From positions 62,001 through 126,000 of the forward strand of contig NZ_NERU01000009.1 of assembly GCF_003063265.1 (NCBI RefSeq): a DNA stretch of 64,000 nt, read 5' to 3'. Below the pieces are notes generated by a model. It made no database searches. It saw only the letters and a list, made by a program, of their open reading frames with translations, and was not told the DNA's origin. Within the stretch, counting starts at the first letter, position 1, and the number at the start of each line of letters is the position of its first letter. The stretch is from Limnohabitans sp. WS1. Lineage in GTDB: Bacteria; Pseudomonadota; Gammaproteobacteria; Burkholderiales; Burkholderiaceae_C. Shown in pieces: positions 43,194 to 52,758 of the stretch. A program made the translations under genes and the position numbers.

Positions 43194-43247
43194 GACGTGT
43201 TTTTCTTTCAATGCGGAGATTGTCGCAGCGGGGTTGGGTTTGTCTCA

Positions 43248-43320
43248 TTGGATACAGGACATCCAAAAATTGCCTAAAACTTGAGCAAATATCGGTGTTT
43301 TCAGGGTTTTCTGTATACAA
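43248..43320. promoter_or_regulatory. candidate GntR-FCD operators upstream of the regulator gene
   Basis: CTGTATACAA (43311-43320, containing the perfect palindrome TGTATACA) and TTGGATACAG (43248-43257) share the core TTG-ATACAG in opposite orientation. Such GTATAC-centred palindromes are typical of FCD-type GntR regulators. They lie 35 and 98 bases before the regulator ATG, fitting autoregulation. Confidence 0.5.
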
Positions 43321-43354
43321 GGCAAGGGGTGTCAGTGGTTTAATTCGTTTTTTA

Positions 43355-44128
43355 ATGCATCTGCCCATGTCGCCATCTTCTGTTCGCCTGCTGGATTCTG
43401 ACGCCGAAGGCGGCTCCCAAGCCGTCAAGGCGCAGCAGCGCCTGCGTGAATGGATTTTGGCGGGCGATTTGCCTTCGGGTGCCCGCATTGCCGAGTTGGC
43501 TTTGGTGGACCGCCTGGGCATGTCGCGCACGCCCATTCGCGCCGCGCTGATGCACCTCAAGCAAGAGGGTTTGCTGGAGCCGCTGCCCGGTGGTGGCTAT
43601 GCCGTGCGCACTTTTTCTGAACGCGAAGTGGCCGATGCCATTGAGCTGCGCGGTACGCTGGAAGGCTTGGCTGCCCGCCTGGCCGCCGAGCGGGGTGTGC
43701 GCCCTGCCTTGATCCAGCAAGCGCGGGTTTGCTTGGACCAGATTGACGCGGTGCTGCGTGCATCGGCCTTGGACGACGAGACGTTTTCAACTTACGTCGA
43801 GCTCAATGGCCAGTTCCACAAACAGTTGTCCGAGATGGCCGACAGTGCGGTGTTGGCCCGAGAAATTGAACGGGCCTCGAGCTTGCCTTTTGCCTCGGCC
43901 TCTGGTTTTGTGGGTGTGCATGTGCATGACGCCCATGCACGCGACACCCTAGTGGTGGCGCAGCACCAGCACCGCCAGGTGCTCGACGCCATCGAGCGGC
44001 GTGAAGCCGGTCGGGCTGAGGCCCTCATGCGCGAACACTCGCGCATTGCGCGGCAAAACATGCAGCTGGCCTTGCGCGACCCTGCGGCATCGGGCACACC
44101 TGGTGTGCAACTGATCCGACCTTCCTGA
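43355..44128 (+). CDS. GntR-family (FCD/VanR-type) transcriptional regulator
   Basis: Regulator of 257 residues with an N-terminal winged helix (about residues 25-90; ELALVDRLGMSRTPIRAALM) and a C-terminal all-helical FCD ligand domain. It directly precedes an ABC importer and a VanA-like oxygenase on the same strand, so it probably controls this aromatic-acid unit, as VanR does for vanAB. Start is ATG at 43355 or 43367; earlier in-frame codons overlap the candidate operator. Confidence 0.85.
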   Translation: MHLPMSPSSVRLLDSDAEGGSQAVKAQQRLREWILAGDLPSGARIAELALVDRLGMSRTPIRAALMHLKQEGLLEPLPGGGYAVRTFSEREVADAIELRGTLEGLAARLAAERGVRPALIQQARVCLDQIDAVLRASALDDETFSTYVELNGQFHKQLSEMADSAVLAREIERASSLPFASASGFVGVHVHDAHARDTLVVAQHQHRQVLDAIERREAGRAEALMREHSRIARQNMQLALRDPAASGTPGVQLIRPS

Positions 44129-44157
44129 TCAACGGTTTTTTAACGAGGAGACTGAAC

Positions 44158-45336
44158 ATGCAAAAACGTCAATTCCTGAACGCCATCGCTGGCACCACGC
44201 TGGCTCTGACCGCCACCGTTACCGCCTCCACGGCGATGGCGCAAGACAAATTCAAGATCGGCCTGATCTTGCCCATGACCGGTCCGTTTGCCTCCACCGG
44301 CAAGCAGATCGAAGCCGCAGCGCGCCTGTACATCGCGCAAAACGGCGACACCGTGGCGGGCAAAAAAGTCGAGCTGATTGTCAAAGACGACACCAGCGCC
44401 GCCGACGTGACCAAGCGCTTGGCCCAAGAGATGGTGGTCAATGAAAAAGTCAGCGTGCTGGCGGGCTTTGGTTTGACGCCTTTGGCCTTTGCCACCGCCC
44501 CGATTGCCACCCAGTCCAAAACCCCCATGGTGGTGATGGCCGCGGCCACATCCAGCATCACACAAGCCTCGCCCTTCATCGTGCGCACCAGCTTCACGCT
44601 GCCGCAAGCGGCCGTGGCCATTGCCGATTGGGCGCCCAACAACGGCATCAAAAAAGTCGTGACTTTGGTGTCTGACTACGGCCCGGGCATCGATGCCGAG
44701 AAGTTCTTCAAAGACCGTTTGCTGTTCAACGGTGGCCAGGTGCTCGACAGCCTGCGCGTGCCCATGCGCAATCCGGACTTCGCGCCTTTCCTGCAAAAAG
44801 TACGTGACCTGAAGCCTGACGCGGTTTATGTGTTTGTGCCCTCGGGCGCAGGTGCGGCCTTGATGAAGCAGTTTGCCGAGCGCGGCATGGACAAGGCAGG
44901 CATCAAGCTGATCGGCACTGGCGACATCACCGACGACGACATCTTGAACAGCATGGGTGATGTGGCCAACGGCGTGGTGACTTCGCACCACTACTCGGCC
45001 TCGCACAACTCGGCACTCAACAAGAAGTTCGTCACAGCCTTTGAAAAAGCCAACAATGGCCTGCGCCCCAACTTCATGGCCGTGGGCGGTTATGACGGCA
45101 TGCGCGTGATTTACGAAGCGGCCAAGGCGACCAAGGGCGCAGGCGGTCAGGCTTTGCTCGACGCGATGAAAGGCCAAGTGTTTGAGAGCCCCCGTGGCCC
45201 CATGTTCATCGACGCACAAACCCGCGACGTGGTGCACAACATCTACATTCGCAAGGTGGAGAAGGTGAACGGCCAGCTTTACAACCAGGAATTCGCGACC
45301 CTCAAGGACGTGAAAGATCCGGGCAAGACCAAGTAA
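44158..45336 (+). CDS. ABC transporter periplasmic substrate-binding protein (LivJ type)
   Basis: Periplasmic binding protein of 392 residues of the branched-chain amino acid/amide family. A signal peptide ends near residue 28 (TAMA|QDKF); the mature N-terminus KIGLILPMTGPFAS is characteristic. A GAGGAG ribosome site precedes the ATG. Relatives in aromatic-degrading bacteria bind benzoates or hydroxybenzoates, and the neighbours (VanA-like oxygenase, VanR-type regulator) suggest an aromatic ligand rather than amino acids; this is inference. Confidence 0.9.
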   Translation: MQKRQFLNAIAGTTLALTATVTASTAMAQDKFKIGLILPMTGPFASTGKQIEAAARLYIAQNGDTVAGKKVELIVKDDTSAADVTKRLAQEMVVNEKVSVLAGFGLTPLAFATAPIATQSKTPMVVMAAATSSITQASPFIVRTSFTLPQAAVAIADWAPNNGIKKVVTLVSDYGPGIDAEKFFKDRLLFNGGQVLDSLRVPMRNPDFAPFLQKVRDLKPDAVYVFVPSGAGAALMKQFAERGMDKAGIKLIGTGDITDDDILNSMGDVANGVVTSHHYSASHNSALNKKFVTAFEKANNGLRPNFMAVGGYDGMRVIYEAAKATKGAGGQALLDAMKGQVFESPRGPMFIDAQTRDVVHNIYIRKVEKVNGQLYNQEFATLKDVKDPGKTK

Positions 45337-45397
45337 GGCCTTGCCCTTGCAGGAGCGCACGCTGTGCGCTTTTGCAAAACCCATCTGTAACCACCAC

Positions 45398-46264
45398 ATG
45401 CTGACCATCCTTTTCGACGGCATCGCCTACGGCATGCTGCTCTTCATCTTGGCCGTGGGCCTGTCCGTGACCATGGGCTTGATGAACTTCATCAACCTAG
45501 CGCATGGCGCTTTTGCCATGGCGGGCGGCTACCTCACGGTGGTGCTGATGCAGCGCTTTGAGCTGCCTTTTTTGTGGTGCCTGCCGCTGGCCTTTGTGGC
45601 CACGGCTTTGCTGGGGGCGGTGCTGGAGCGCACGCTGTACCGGCACATGTACAAGAAGCCCCATCTCGATCAGGTGTTGTTTTCGATCGGTCTGGCTTTC
45701 ATGTCGGTGGCCAGTGTGGACTATTTGATGGGCTCGCAGCAGCAGATCATGCAGTTGCCCGATTGGCTGCGCGGTCGCACCGAGTTGTGGGACGGCGCCT
45801 TGGGCATGGGCCACTACCGCCTGTTCATCATCGCGGTGTGCGCAGCGCTCACCGTGGGATTGCAATTCATTTTGGCCAAAACCCGCTTTGGCAGCCGCTT
45901 GCGCGCCAGTGTGGACGATGCCCGCGTGGCCGCAGGGCTGGGCATCCGCGTGAATTTGATCTTTGCCGCCACCTTTGCCGTGGGATCAGGCCTGGCCGGC
46001 CTGGGCGGGGCGCTGGGCGCCGAAGTGCTGGGCTTGGACCCGACCTTTCCGCTCAAGTTCATGGTGTACTTTTTGATCGTGGTGGCCGTGGGCGGCACCT
46101 CTTCCATCACCGGGCCGCTGTGGGCGGCGCTGCTTTTGGGCATTGCCGATGTGGCGGGCAAGTACTACATGCCCAAGCTCGGTTCCTTCATCGTGTATTC
46201 GCTGATGATCGCGATTTTGATTTGGCGTCCGCAAGGGCTGTTTGTGCGCAAGGGAGGTCGCTGA
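45398..46264 (+). CDS. branched-chain-type ABC transporter permease (LivH)
   Basis: Inner-membrane permease of 288 residues with about eight transmembrane segments. The motif MGLMNFINLAHGAFAM near residues 26-41 and the EAA-like loop GSRLRASVDDARVAAGLGIR are typical LivH features. It follows the binding-protein gene by 61 bases and precedes livM by one base. Confidence 0.92.
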   Translation: MLTILFDGIAYGMLLFILAVGLSVTMGLMNFINLAHGAFAMAGGYLTVVLMQRFELPFLWCLPLAFVATALLGAVLERTLYRHMYKKPHLDQVLFSIGLAFMSVASVDYLMGSQQQIMQLPDWLRGRTELWDGALGMGHYRLFIIAVCAALTVGLQFILAKTRFGSRLRASVDDARVAAGLGIRVNLIFAATFAVGSGLAGLGGALGAEVLGLDPTFPLKFMVYFLIVVAVGGTSSITGPLWAALLLGIADVAGKYYMPKLGSFIVYSLMIAILIWRPQGLFVRKGGR

Positions 46265-46265
46265 C

Positions 46266-47258
46266 ATGAACAAACCCATGGATGCGCGTCAACAACTTTT
46301 ATCCACCGCCCGCATGCGCGGCTGGGAGCCTTTGGTTTGGCTGGTGGCGTTTGCCTTGCCCCTGCTGGTGCCGGGCCATGCGCTGATCGTCAACGAGGTT
46401 GCCATCGTCGCCTTGTTTGCCGTGTCGCTCGATCTGGTGCTGGGCTACACCGGCATCGTGTCGCTGGGCCATGCGGCGTTTTTGGGTTTTGGGGCCTATG
46501 CCTCGGCCTTGTTTGCCAAGCATGTGATGCCCGACCCCATGGTCGGCCTGCTGTTTGGAACCTTTTGCGCCACGCTGCTGGGCGCGGCGTGTTCGCTCAC
46601 CATCTTGCGTGGCACCGACCTGACGCGGCTCATGGTCACGCTGGGCATGGCGCTGATTTTGATGGAGTTGGCCAACAAACTGGACTGGCTGACGGGCGGC
46701 TCGGACGGATTGCAGGGCGTGATGATGGGCCCGGTGCTGGGCCGTTTTGAATTTGATTTGTATGGCCAGACCGCCGCCTGGTATTCGCTGACGGTGTTGC
46801 TGGTTTTGTTTGTGTTGGCGCGGCGTTGGGTGAATTCGCCCTGGGGCGCCACGCTCATGGCGGTGCGCGACAACCCTCTGCGTGCCATGGCCATTGGCAT
46901 TCCGGTGCACAACCGTTTGGCCGTGGTCTACACCGTGGCCGCCGCATTGGCTGGCGCTGCAGGGGCCTTGATGGCGCAAACCACCGGCTTTGCTTCGCTG
47001 GATGTGTTTGCTTTAGAGCGTTCGGCCGACGTGATGCTGATGTTGGTCATCGGTGGCGTGGGCTGGCTGTATGGTGGTGTGGTCGGCGCGGTGGTGTTCA
47101 AACTCATGCACGACGTGATCGCGGGCATCACGCCGCAGTACTGGACGTTTTGGATTGGTCTGTTTTTGGTGGTGCTGGTCATGGTCGGGCGTGAGCGTTT
47201 GATTCGCCCTTGGCTGTGGTTTGGCCGTGCTGCCGATCAGAAAGGTGGTGCGCAATGA
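46266..47258 (+). CDS. branched-chain-type ABC transporter permease (LivM)
   Basis: Second permease, 330 residues, with about ten hydrophobic segments; LGYTGIVSLGHAAFLGFGAY and the cytoplasmic loop SPWGATLMAVRDNPLRAMAI are LivM hallmarks. It lies between livH and livG and overlaps livG by ATGA (47255-47258). Confidence 0.92.
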   Translation: MNKPMDARQQLLSTARMRGWEPLVWLVAFALPLLVPGHALIVNEVAIVALFAVSLDLVLGYTGIVSLGHAAFLGFGAYASALFAKHVMPDPMVGLLFGTFCATLLGAACSLTILRGTDLTRLMVTLGMALILMELANKLDWLTGGSDGLQGVMMGPVLGRFEFDLYGQTAAWYSLTVLLVLFVLARRWVNSPWGATLMAVRDNPLRAMAIGIPVHNRLAVVYTVAAALAGAAGALMAQTTGFASLDVFALERSADVMLMLVIGGVGWLYGGVVGAVVFKLMHDVIAGITPQYWTFWIGLFLVVLVMVGRERLIRPWLWFGRAADQKGGAQ

Positions 47259-48037
47259 ATCAAGCTGTCATGAACGCCCCCGTCGTGTTGAAGGCTCAGG
47301 GCCTCGTCAAACAATTCGGCGGCATCACCGCCACCGACAACGTCAACCTTGAATTGCGCTTGGGCGCACGCCATGCACTGATCGGCCCCAACGGCGCGGG
47401 CAAGACCACACTCATCAATTTGTTCACCGGCGTCTTGCCGCCGACTTCGGGCCGCATTGAACTGCTGGGACAAGACATCAGCCAGCTCGCGCCGCACCTG
47501 CGTGTGCGCCGGGGCATGGTGCGCACTTTTCAGATCAACCAACTGTTCGCCAGCATGACGCCTTTGCAGACGCTGGCCATGGTGGTCTCGCAGCAGCGGG
47601 GCTTGGGCGGGCGTTGGTGGTCGGTGCTGGGTCAAGACAAGGCCGTGGTCGAGCGCTGCGAAGCTTTGCTTGAATTGTTCCGCCTGACCGAAGTCATGCA
47701 CCAGCGCACCGAGCATTTGGCCTACGGCAAACGTCGCTTGCTGGAGATGGCGATTGCGCTGGCCTGCGAGCCCAAGGTGCTGCTGCTCGACGAGCCGGTG
47801 GCCGGTGTGCCTGCGGGCGAACGCGAAGAGCTCTTGCAAACCGTGGCAGCGTTGCCCGCCGAAGTGTCGGTCTTGCTGATCGAGCACGACATGGACCTGG
47901 TGTTTGAATTTGCCGACCGCATCACCGTGCTGGTCAACGGTGCGGTGCTGACCGAAGGCACGCCCGAAGCGATCGCCGCCGACCCGCAAGTCAAGGCCGT
48001 GTATTTGGGGCATGGCGAGGAGGTGGTCCATGGCTGA
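47255..48037 (+). CDS. branched-chain-type ABC transporter ATPase (LivG)
   Basis: ATPase of 260 residues with Walker A GPNGAGKTT at residues 44-52 and the Walker B segment VLLLDEPVAGV. The usual LSGGQ signature is replaced by LAYGKRRLLEMA, normal for LivG. It overlaps livF by eight bases. Confidence 0.93.
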   Translation: MNQAVMNAPVVLKAQGLVKQFGGITATDNVNLELRLGARHALIGPNGAGKTTLINLFTGVLPPTSGRIELLGQDISQLAPHLRVRRGMVRTFQINQLFASMTPLQTLAMVVSQQRGLGGRWWSVLGQDKAVVERCEALLELFRLTEVMHQRTEHLAYGKRRLLEMAIALACEPKVLLLDEPVAGVPAGEREELLQTVAALPAEVSVLLIEHDMDLVFEFADRITVLVNGAVLTEGTPEAIAADPQVKAVYLGHGEEVVHG

Positions 48038-48752
48038 TTTATTGCGTGTTGAAAATCTGCGGGCCGGTTACGGCGAAGCCGTGGTGCTGAACGACATCAG
48101 CCTGTCGCTGGGCGAGGGCGAAACCCTGGCGCTGCTGGGGCGCAATGGCACTGGCAAAACCACGCTCATGGACACGCTGGCTGGGGCCACACGGCAACAT
48201 GGCGGGCAGATCTTTCTGGGCGGTCAGCCGCTGCACACTTTGCCTTCGCACGAGCGGGCGGCCGCAGGCATTGGTTGGGTGCCGCAAGAGCGCAATATTT
48301 TCAAATCGCTCACGGTGCAGGAAAACCTGACCGCAGTGGCGCGGCCCGCACGACAAAGTCGCGCCTGGACGCCCGAGCGCGTGTACGCGTTGTTCCCGCG
48401 TTTGGCCGAGCGCAAAACCAATTTGGGCACGCAGCTGTCGGGCGGTGAGCAGCAGATGTTGGCCGTAGGCCGAGCGCTGGTGCTCAACCCGCGCTTGCTC
48501 TTGCTGGACGAGCCGCTCGAAGGCTTGGCCCCCATCATCGTGGAAGAACTGCTGCGTGCGATTGCCCGCATCACCCGCGAAGAGGGCCTGTCGGCCATCA
48601 TCGTGGAGCAGCACCCGCAAGCGATTTTGAAGATCAGCCACCACGCGGTCGTGTTGGACCAGGGCAAGGTGGTGCACGCCAGCGATGCAAACACCTTGCG
48701 CGAGAACCCTGAATTGCTGGACAGTCTGCTGGGCGTGGCCCGCAAGCTTTGA
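48030..48752 (+). CDS. branched-chain-type ABC transporter ATPase (LivF)
   Basis: ATPase of 240 residues with Walker A GRNGTGKTT at residues 37-45, signature LSGGEQQMLAVGRAL and Walker B LLLLDEP. It completes a five-gene importer and is followed after 45 bases by the Rieske oxygenase gene. Confidence 0.93.
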   Translation: MADLLRVENLRAGYGEAVVLNDISLSLGEGETLALLGRNGTGKTTLMDTLAGATRQHGGQIFLGGQPLHTLPSHERAAAGIGWVPQERNIFKSLTVQENLTAVARPARQSRAWTPERVYALFPRLAERKTNLGTQLSGGEQQMLAVGRALVLNPRLLLLDEPLEGLAPIIVEELLRAIARITREEGLSAIIVEQHPQAILKISHHAVVLDQGKVVHASDANTLRENPELLDSLLGVARKL

Positions 48753-48797
48753 ACACCCGCTTTGACCAAAAGCTTTGAATTGGAGAGGAAGGACAAG

Positions 48798-49850
48798 ATG
48801 TTCATCAAAAACACCTGGTATGTGGCTTGCACCTTGAGCGAACTCGAAGCTCTGGGCGACAAGCCGCTGGGCCGCACCATTTGCAACGAAAAAATGGCCT
48901 TTTTCAAAGGCCCGGATGGCCGTGTGGCGGCGGTGGAAGATTTTTGCCCGCACCGGGGCGCGCCCTTGTCGCTGGGCAAGGTGTGCAAGGGCCATTTGCA
49001 GTGCGGCTACCACGGCCTGGAAATGGGCACCGATGGCAAAACTGTGCAGATGCCTGGCCAGCGCGTGCGCGGCTTTCCGGCCATCAAAGCGTTTGCCGTG
49101 GTCGAGCGCTATGGTTTTGTCTGGGTTTGGCCGGGTGACCCCGCCCAAGCCGACGAGGTCAAGATGCCCGTTTTTGAGTTTTTTGACAACCCGGCTTGGG
49201 CTTATGGCGGTGGGCTGTACCACGTCAAGGCCGATTACCGCCTGATGATCGACAACCTGATGGACTTGACGCACGAGACCTATGTGCATGCCAACAGCAT
49301 TGGCCAGCCCGAGATCGACGAGACGCCTTGCACCACCACGGTGGCGGGTGATCAGGTCATTTTGCAGCGCCACATGACGGGCATTCAGGCACCACCGTTT
49401 TGGCAAATGGCCATGAGCGCCAATGGCCTGGACCCTCAGGCCAAGGTGGACCGCTGGCAAATCTGCCGCTTCACGCCGCCTACTCACATCATGATCGACG
49501 TGGGTGTGGCGCTGGCAGGGCACGGCGGTTTTGATGCGCCGCCTGAAGTCAAAGCCTACAGCGTGGTGGTGGACTTCATCACCCCCGAGACCGAGACCTC
49601 GCACTGGTACCACTGGGGCATGGCACGCCAGTTCAAGCCGCACGATGCTGAGCTGACCGACAAAATTCGAGCGGGCCAAGGCGGCATCTTCAATGAAGAC
49701 ATGGAGATGCTGCAACTGCAACAAGCCAACATCAGCCAATGGCCAGACCGCAAGCTCTTGATGCTCAACATCGACTCCGGTGGGGTGCAATCGCGCCGTA
49801 TCATCGAGCGTTTACTGGCCCAAGAAAACACCTCCGAGATCACCGCATGA
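48798..49850 (+). CDS. vanA: Rieske oxygenase, vanillate O-demethylase large subunit-like (VanA)
   Basis: Rieske non-heme iron oxygenase of 350 residues. The Rieske ligands are Cys50/His52 (CPHRG) and Cys69/His72 (CGYHG); the mononuclear iron site is in DLTHETYVH. The N-terminus MFIKNTWYVAC is typical of VanA, which demethylates vanillate to protocatechuate plus formaldehyde. GAGAGGAAGG precedes the ATG. Related demethylases act on syringate, veratrate or other methoxybenzoates, so the exact substrate is open. It overlaps the ferredoxin gene by ATGA. Confidence 0.85.
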   Translation: MFIKNTWYVACTLSELEALGDKPLGRTICNEKMAFFKGPDGRVAAVEDFCPHRGAPLSLGKVCKGHLQCGYHGLEMGTDGKTVQMPGQRVRGFPAIKAFAVVERYGFVWVWPGDPAQADEVKMPVFEFFDNPAWAYGGGLYHVKADYRLMIDNLMDLTHETYVHANSIGQPEIDETPCTTTVAGDQVILQRHMTGIQAPPFWQMAMSANGLDPQAKVDRWQICRFTPPTHIMIDVGVALAGHGGFDAPPEVKAYSVVVDFITPETETSHWYHWGMARQFKPHDAELTDKIRAGQGGIFNEDMEMLQLQQANISQWPDRKLLMLNIDSGGVQSRRIIERLLAQENTSEITA

Positions 49851-50155
49851 GCACTTCAGAACCCACCCAAACCCCCATCGACGCCGACGGCAGCTTCGAG
49901 GTCCATCTGCAAAAAAGCGGCCAGACCCTGAAAGTCTCCAAGGATCAGTCGATTCTGTCTGTGTTGCAGGACGCGGGCCATGATGTGCCGTTTTCTTGCT
50001 CACAAGGTGTTTGCGGCACCTGCCTGACCTCGGTGATCGCGGGCACGCCTGACCACTGGGACATGTTCCTCACCCCTGAAGAGCAGCAGGCCAATGACCA
50101 GATGCTGATCTGCTGCTCACGCAGCCAGACAGCGCGCTTGGTGCTGGATCTGTAA
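49847..50155 (+). CDS. stand-alone plant-type 2Fe-2S ferredoxin next to vanA
   Basis: Ferredoxin of 102 residues with ligands Cys51, Cys56, Cys59 and Cys89 (CSQGVCGTC ... MLICCSR). It matches the C-terminal domain of VanB-type reductases, which are normally about 320 residues with FMN and NAD domains before the ferredoxin. Those domains are absent here: the frame starts at the ATGA overlap with vanA. It should carry electrons to the VanA-like oxygenase, but a separate reductase must be encoded elsewhere. Confidence 0.88.
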   Translation: MSTSEPTQTPIDADGSFEVHLQKSGQTLKVSKDQSILSVLQDAGHDVPFSCSQGVCGTCLTSVIAGTPDHWDMFLTPEEQQANDQMLICCSRSQTARLVLDL

Positions 50156-50314
50156 AGCCCTCACTGCCTCGCCTGCCGCTCAGCAGGTCGGCGCTTTGAA
50201 TCCCGACACCAAGCCTGCGCAGGGGCCTGCCCGGCCTTTGTGCAAGCTGCGATCCGTCAAGAGGGTGTGCATCTCATTCGGGGTGACAATACCCGCTCTT
50301 GTTGTCACCTTGCC

Positions 50315-52750
50315 ATGTCTGCCCCTGCTTACCCTCCCATTGCCCATGTATTGCTGGTCATCACCAAAGGTGAAGCCGGTGGGGCGCAGACCCATGTGCT
50401 GGAGTTGTGCCGTGCCTTGCAAGGCCGGGTGCGCTTCACGGTGGTGATGGGTGGCAACGACGCACACAGCGTGCTCGCGCAAAGCCTGAAGGACTTGGGC
50501 ATCGCGGTGCTGGCGCTGCCGAGTTTGCAAAACTCGCTCAACCCCCTGAAGGTGCTGGCCTCGGTGTGGGCCTTGCTGGCGCATCTGCGCGTACTGCAGC
50601 CCGATGTCATCCATGCCCACAGCGCCGTGGCCGGGGTGATCGCACGCCTGGCGGGCAAGCTGCGGCAAATTCCGGTGGTCTACACGGTGCATGGCTTTGG
50701 CTTCAAGCCGCAAGCGCCTTGGCTGATCCGCACCAACGCCTGGCTGGCCGAGGCGGTGCTGGCCGCTTGGACCACGCGCATGGTCTGCGTGTCGGCCTAC
50801 GAAAAACAGTTGGCCACGCGTTTGCCCATGCCGCCCGAGCGGGTGAGTGTGGTGCACAACGCGCTGGCCGATGTGCCCTGGCGCAGCGACATGGCCGCAC
50901 AGCCGCCGCGCCTGGTCATGGTGGCCCGCATGGCCGCGCCCAAGCGGCCCGATGTTTTGATCGAGGCCCTGGCCTTGCTGGCACATCTTGGCCTGACCCC
51001 CCCAACCCGTATTTTGGGGGGCGGGCCGGACCTGGCCCGCCACCAGCAAACCGCCGCCGCTATGCCGCACATCCAGCTGGAGGGCGACGTGAGCGACGTG
51101 GCCCAGCGCCTGGCGCAGCACCAGATTTTTGTGCTCTTGTCCGACCACGAGGGCCTGCCGATCTCCATTCTGGAGGCCATGCGCGCGGGCATGGCGATCG
51201 TGGCCACGCGTTTGCCGGGCATCGAAGAAATGCTCACGCACACCGAAAGCGCCTGGCTGGTGCCCAACAGCCCACAGGCCGTGGCCGATGCGCTGCAGAC
51301 CCTGCTGGCCGATTCGCCCTTGCGACAGCGTTTGGGCCAAGCGGCACGCGCGCGCTACGAGGCGCAGTTTCAGCCCGAGGCCATGGCCGAGCCGGTGCTG
51401 GCCATTTACCAGCAAGCGCCCTTGATGGCCACCGCCCGCTGGCCCATGACGCGCCCGCGCCGCCACACCCAGCAACTGGCCTCGCAGCAAGCGCACCGCC
51501 AAAGCGCCCACCTGGTCTGGAGCCTGCTGGGTTTGGTGATGATCGGCCTGGCCTATGCCATCAGCCAGGCCCTGATGGCCAGTGGCTTGGCCACGGTGGA
51601 CTTTGGCCGCACCGTGCTGGCCAGCCTGGTGCCTTATGCGTTGGCGGCGCACCTGTTGTACCGGGGGGCGCACATGCCTGCGGCCGAGCGCGGCCCCTTG
51701 TTGCTCGTCACCACCGGCTTGCCGTTTTGGCTCACGCCTCTGGCTTTTGCCTTGCTGCAGCAGCCCTATTCACGCGGCGCTTTGCTCTTGACCTATGTGC
51801 TGTGCACCTTCTGGTTTTGGCTGGCCGACCAGTGGTTTTTGCGCCACCGACCCTGGCGTCTGGTGTACCAGGACCCGCGAGTGCCCGGCCTGTTGGCCCC
51901 TTGCTTGCCCGACCCCAACGGCCAGGGCCTGCCGCGCATCCGCTTGCTGCCCTGGCCCGAGCAGGGCATGCCGCCTGGCGCAGCGCTGGCGTGTGACGGC
52001 GCGGTCGTGCCTTCAGCCCCCCCCAGCCCCGAACGCCACCGCTTTTTGACCGCGCTCAAGCTGCAGCACATCCGCCTGTACAGCCCCGAATCGTTGCAGC
52101 AAAGCCTGACCGGGCGCATGTCGAACGAGACCCTGCAAAACGAGCTGTGGCAAACCGATGGCAACCCGGCTTACGACTTGGCCAAGCGGCTGATCGATGT
52201 GAGCGTGGTGCTGGCCCTGCTGCCGCTGTGGCTGCCGCTGGCACTGTTGGTGGCGGTGGGTGTCAAGATCGACTCGCCCGGTCCGGCCCTGTTCAGCCAG
52301 CGGCGCACCGGCATGCACGGCCAAAGTTTCCGGATCTGGAAGTTCCGCAGCATGCGCCACGAAACGCAACTTAACCCGCAGTTCGCCCAGGCCAACGACC
52401 CGCGCATCACGCGCTTTGGGCATTGGATTCGCCGCACCCGGCTCGATGAAATTCCCCAGCTGTTCAACGTGCTGATGGGGCACATGAGCCTGATCGGCCC
52501 ACGCCCCGAGCAAGACGGTTTTGTGCAGCAGTTTGCCGAGCAAATGCCCAGCTACCCCTACCGCCACCTGGTGCGCCCCGGCCTGACCGGCTGGGCGCAG
52601 GTGCAGCAAGGCTATGCGGCCAGCGCCGATGAAACCGCCATCAAACTCAGCTACGACCTGTACTACATCACGCACTACAGTCTGGCCATGGACTTGCTGA
52701 TCGTGTTCAAAACCATCCAGACCGTGCTGACCGGGCGCGGTGCGCGCTGA
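50315..52750 (+). CDS. fusion of GT4 glycosyltransferase and polyprenyl-phosphate sugar transferase
   Basis: Protein of 811 residues in two enzyme parts. Residues 1-365 are a GT-B (GT4) glycosyltransferase (GGAQTHVLELC at the start; EGLPISILEAMRAGMAIVAT near 279). A middle part of about four membrane helices lies at 400-510. Residues about 622-811 are a bacterial sugar transferase (WcaJ/PglC-like) with KRLIDVSVVLALLPLWLP, RRTGMHGQSFRIWKFRSM and SLIGPRPEQ. The second part should start polysaccharide synthesis on undecaprenyl phosphate; the first would add a later sugar. It begins a four-gene surface-polysaccharide cluster. Confidence 0.88.
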   Translation: MSAPAYPPIAHVLLVITKGEAGGAQTHVLELCRALQGRVRFTVVMGGNDAHSVLAQSLKDLGIAVLALPSLQNSLNPLKVLASVWALLAHLRVLQPDVIHAHSAVAGVIARLAGKLRQIPVVYTVHGFGFKPQAPWLIRTNAWLAEAVLAAWTTRMVCVSAYEKQLATRLPMPPERVSVVHNALADVPWRSDMAAQPPRLVMVARMAAPKRPDVLIEALALLAHLGLTPPTRILGGGPDLARHQQTAAAMPHIQLEGDVSDVAQRLAQHQIFVLLSDHEGLPISILEAMRAGMAIVATRLPGIEEMLTHTESAWLVPNSPQAVADALQTLLADSPLRQRLGQAARARYEAQFQPEAMAEPVLAIYQQAPLMATARWPMTRPRRHTQQLASQQAHRQSAHLVWSLLGLVMIGLAYAISQALMASGLATVDFGRTVLASLVPYALAAHLLYRGAHMPAAERGPLLLVTTGLPFWLTPLAFALLQQPYSRGALLLTYVLCTFWFWLADQWFLRHRPWRLVYQDPRVPGLLAPCLPDPNGQGLPRIRLLPWPEQGMPPGAALACDGAVVPSAPPSPERHRFLTALKLQHIRLYSPESLQQSLTGRMSNETLQNELWQTDGNPAYDLAKRLIDVSVVLALLPLWLPLALLVAVGVKIDSPGPALFSQRRTGMHGQSFRIWKFRSMRHETQLNPQFAQANDPRITRFGHWIRRTRLDEIPQLFNVLMGHMSLIGPRPEQDGFVQQFAEQMPSYPYRHLVRPGLTGWAQVQQGYAASADETAIKLSYDLYYITHYSLAMDLLIVFKTIQTVLTGRGAR

Positions 52751-52758
52751 GCCTGCCC

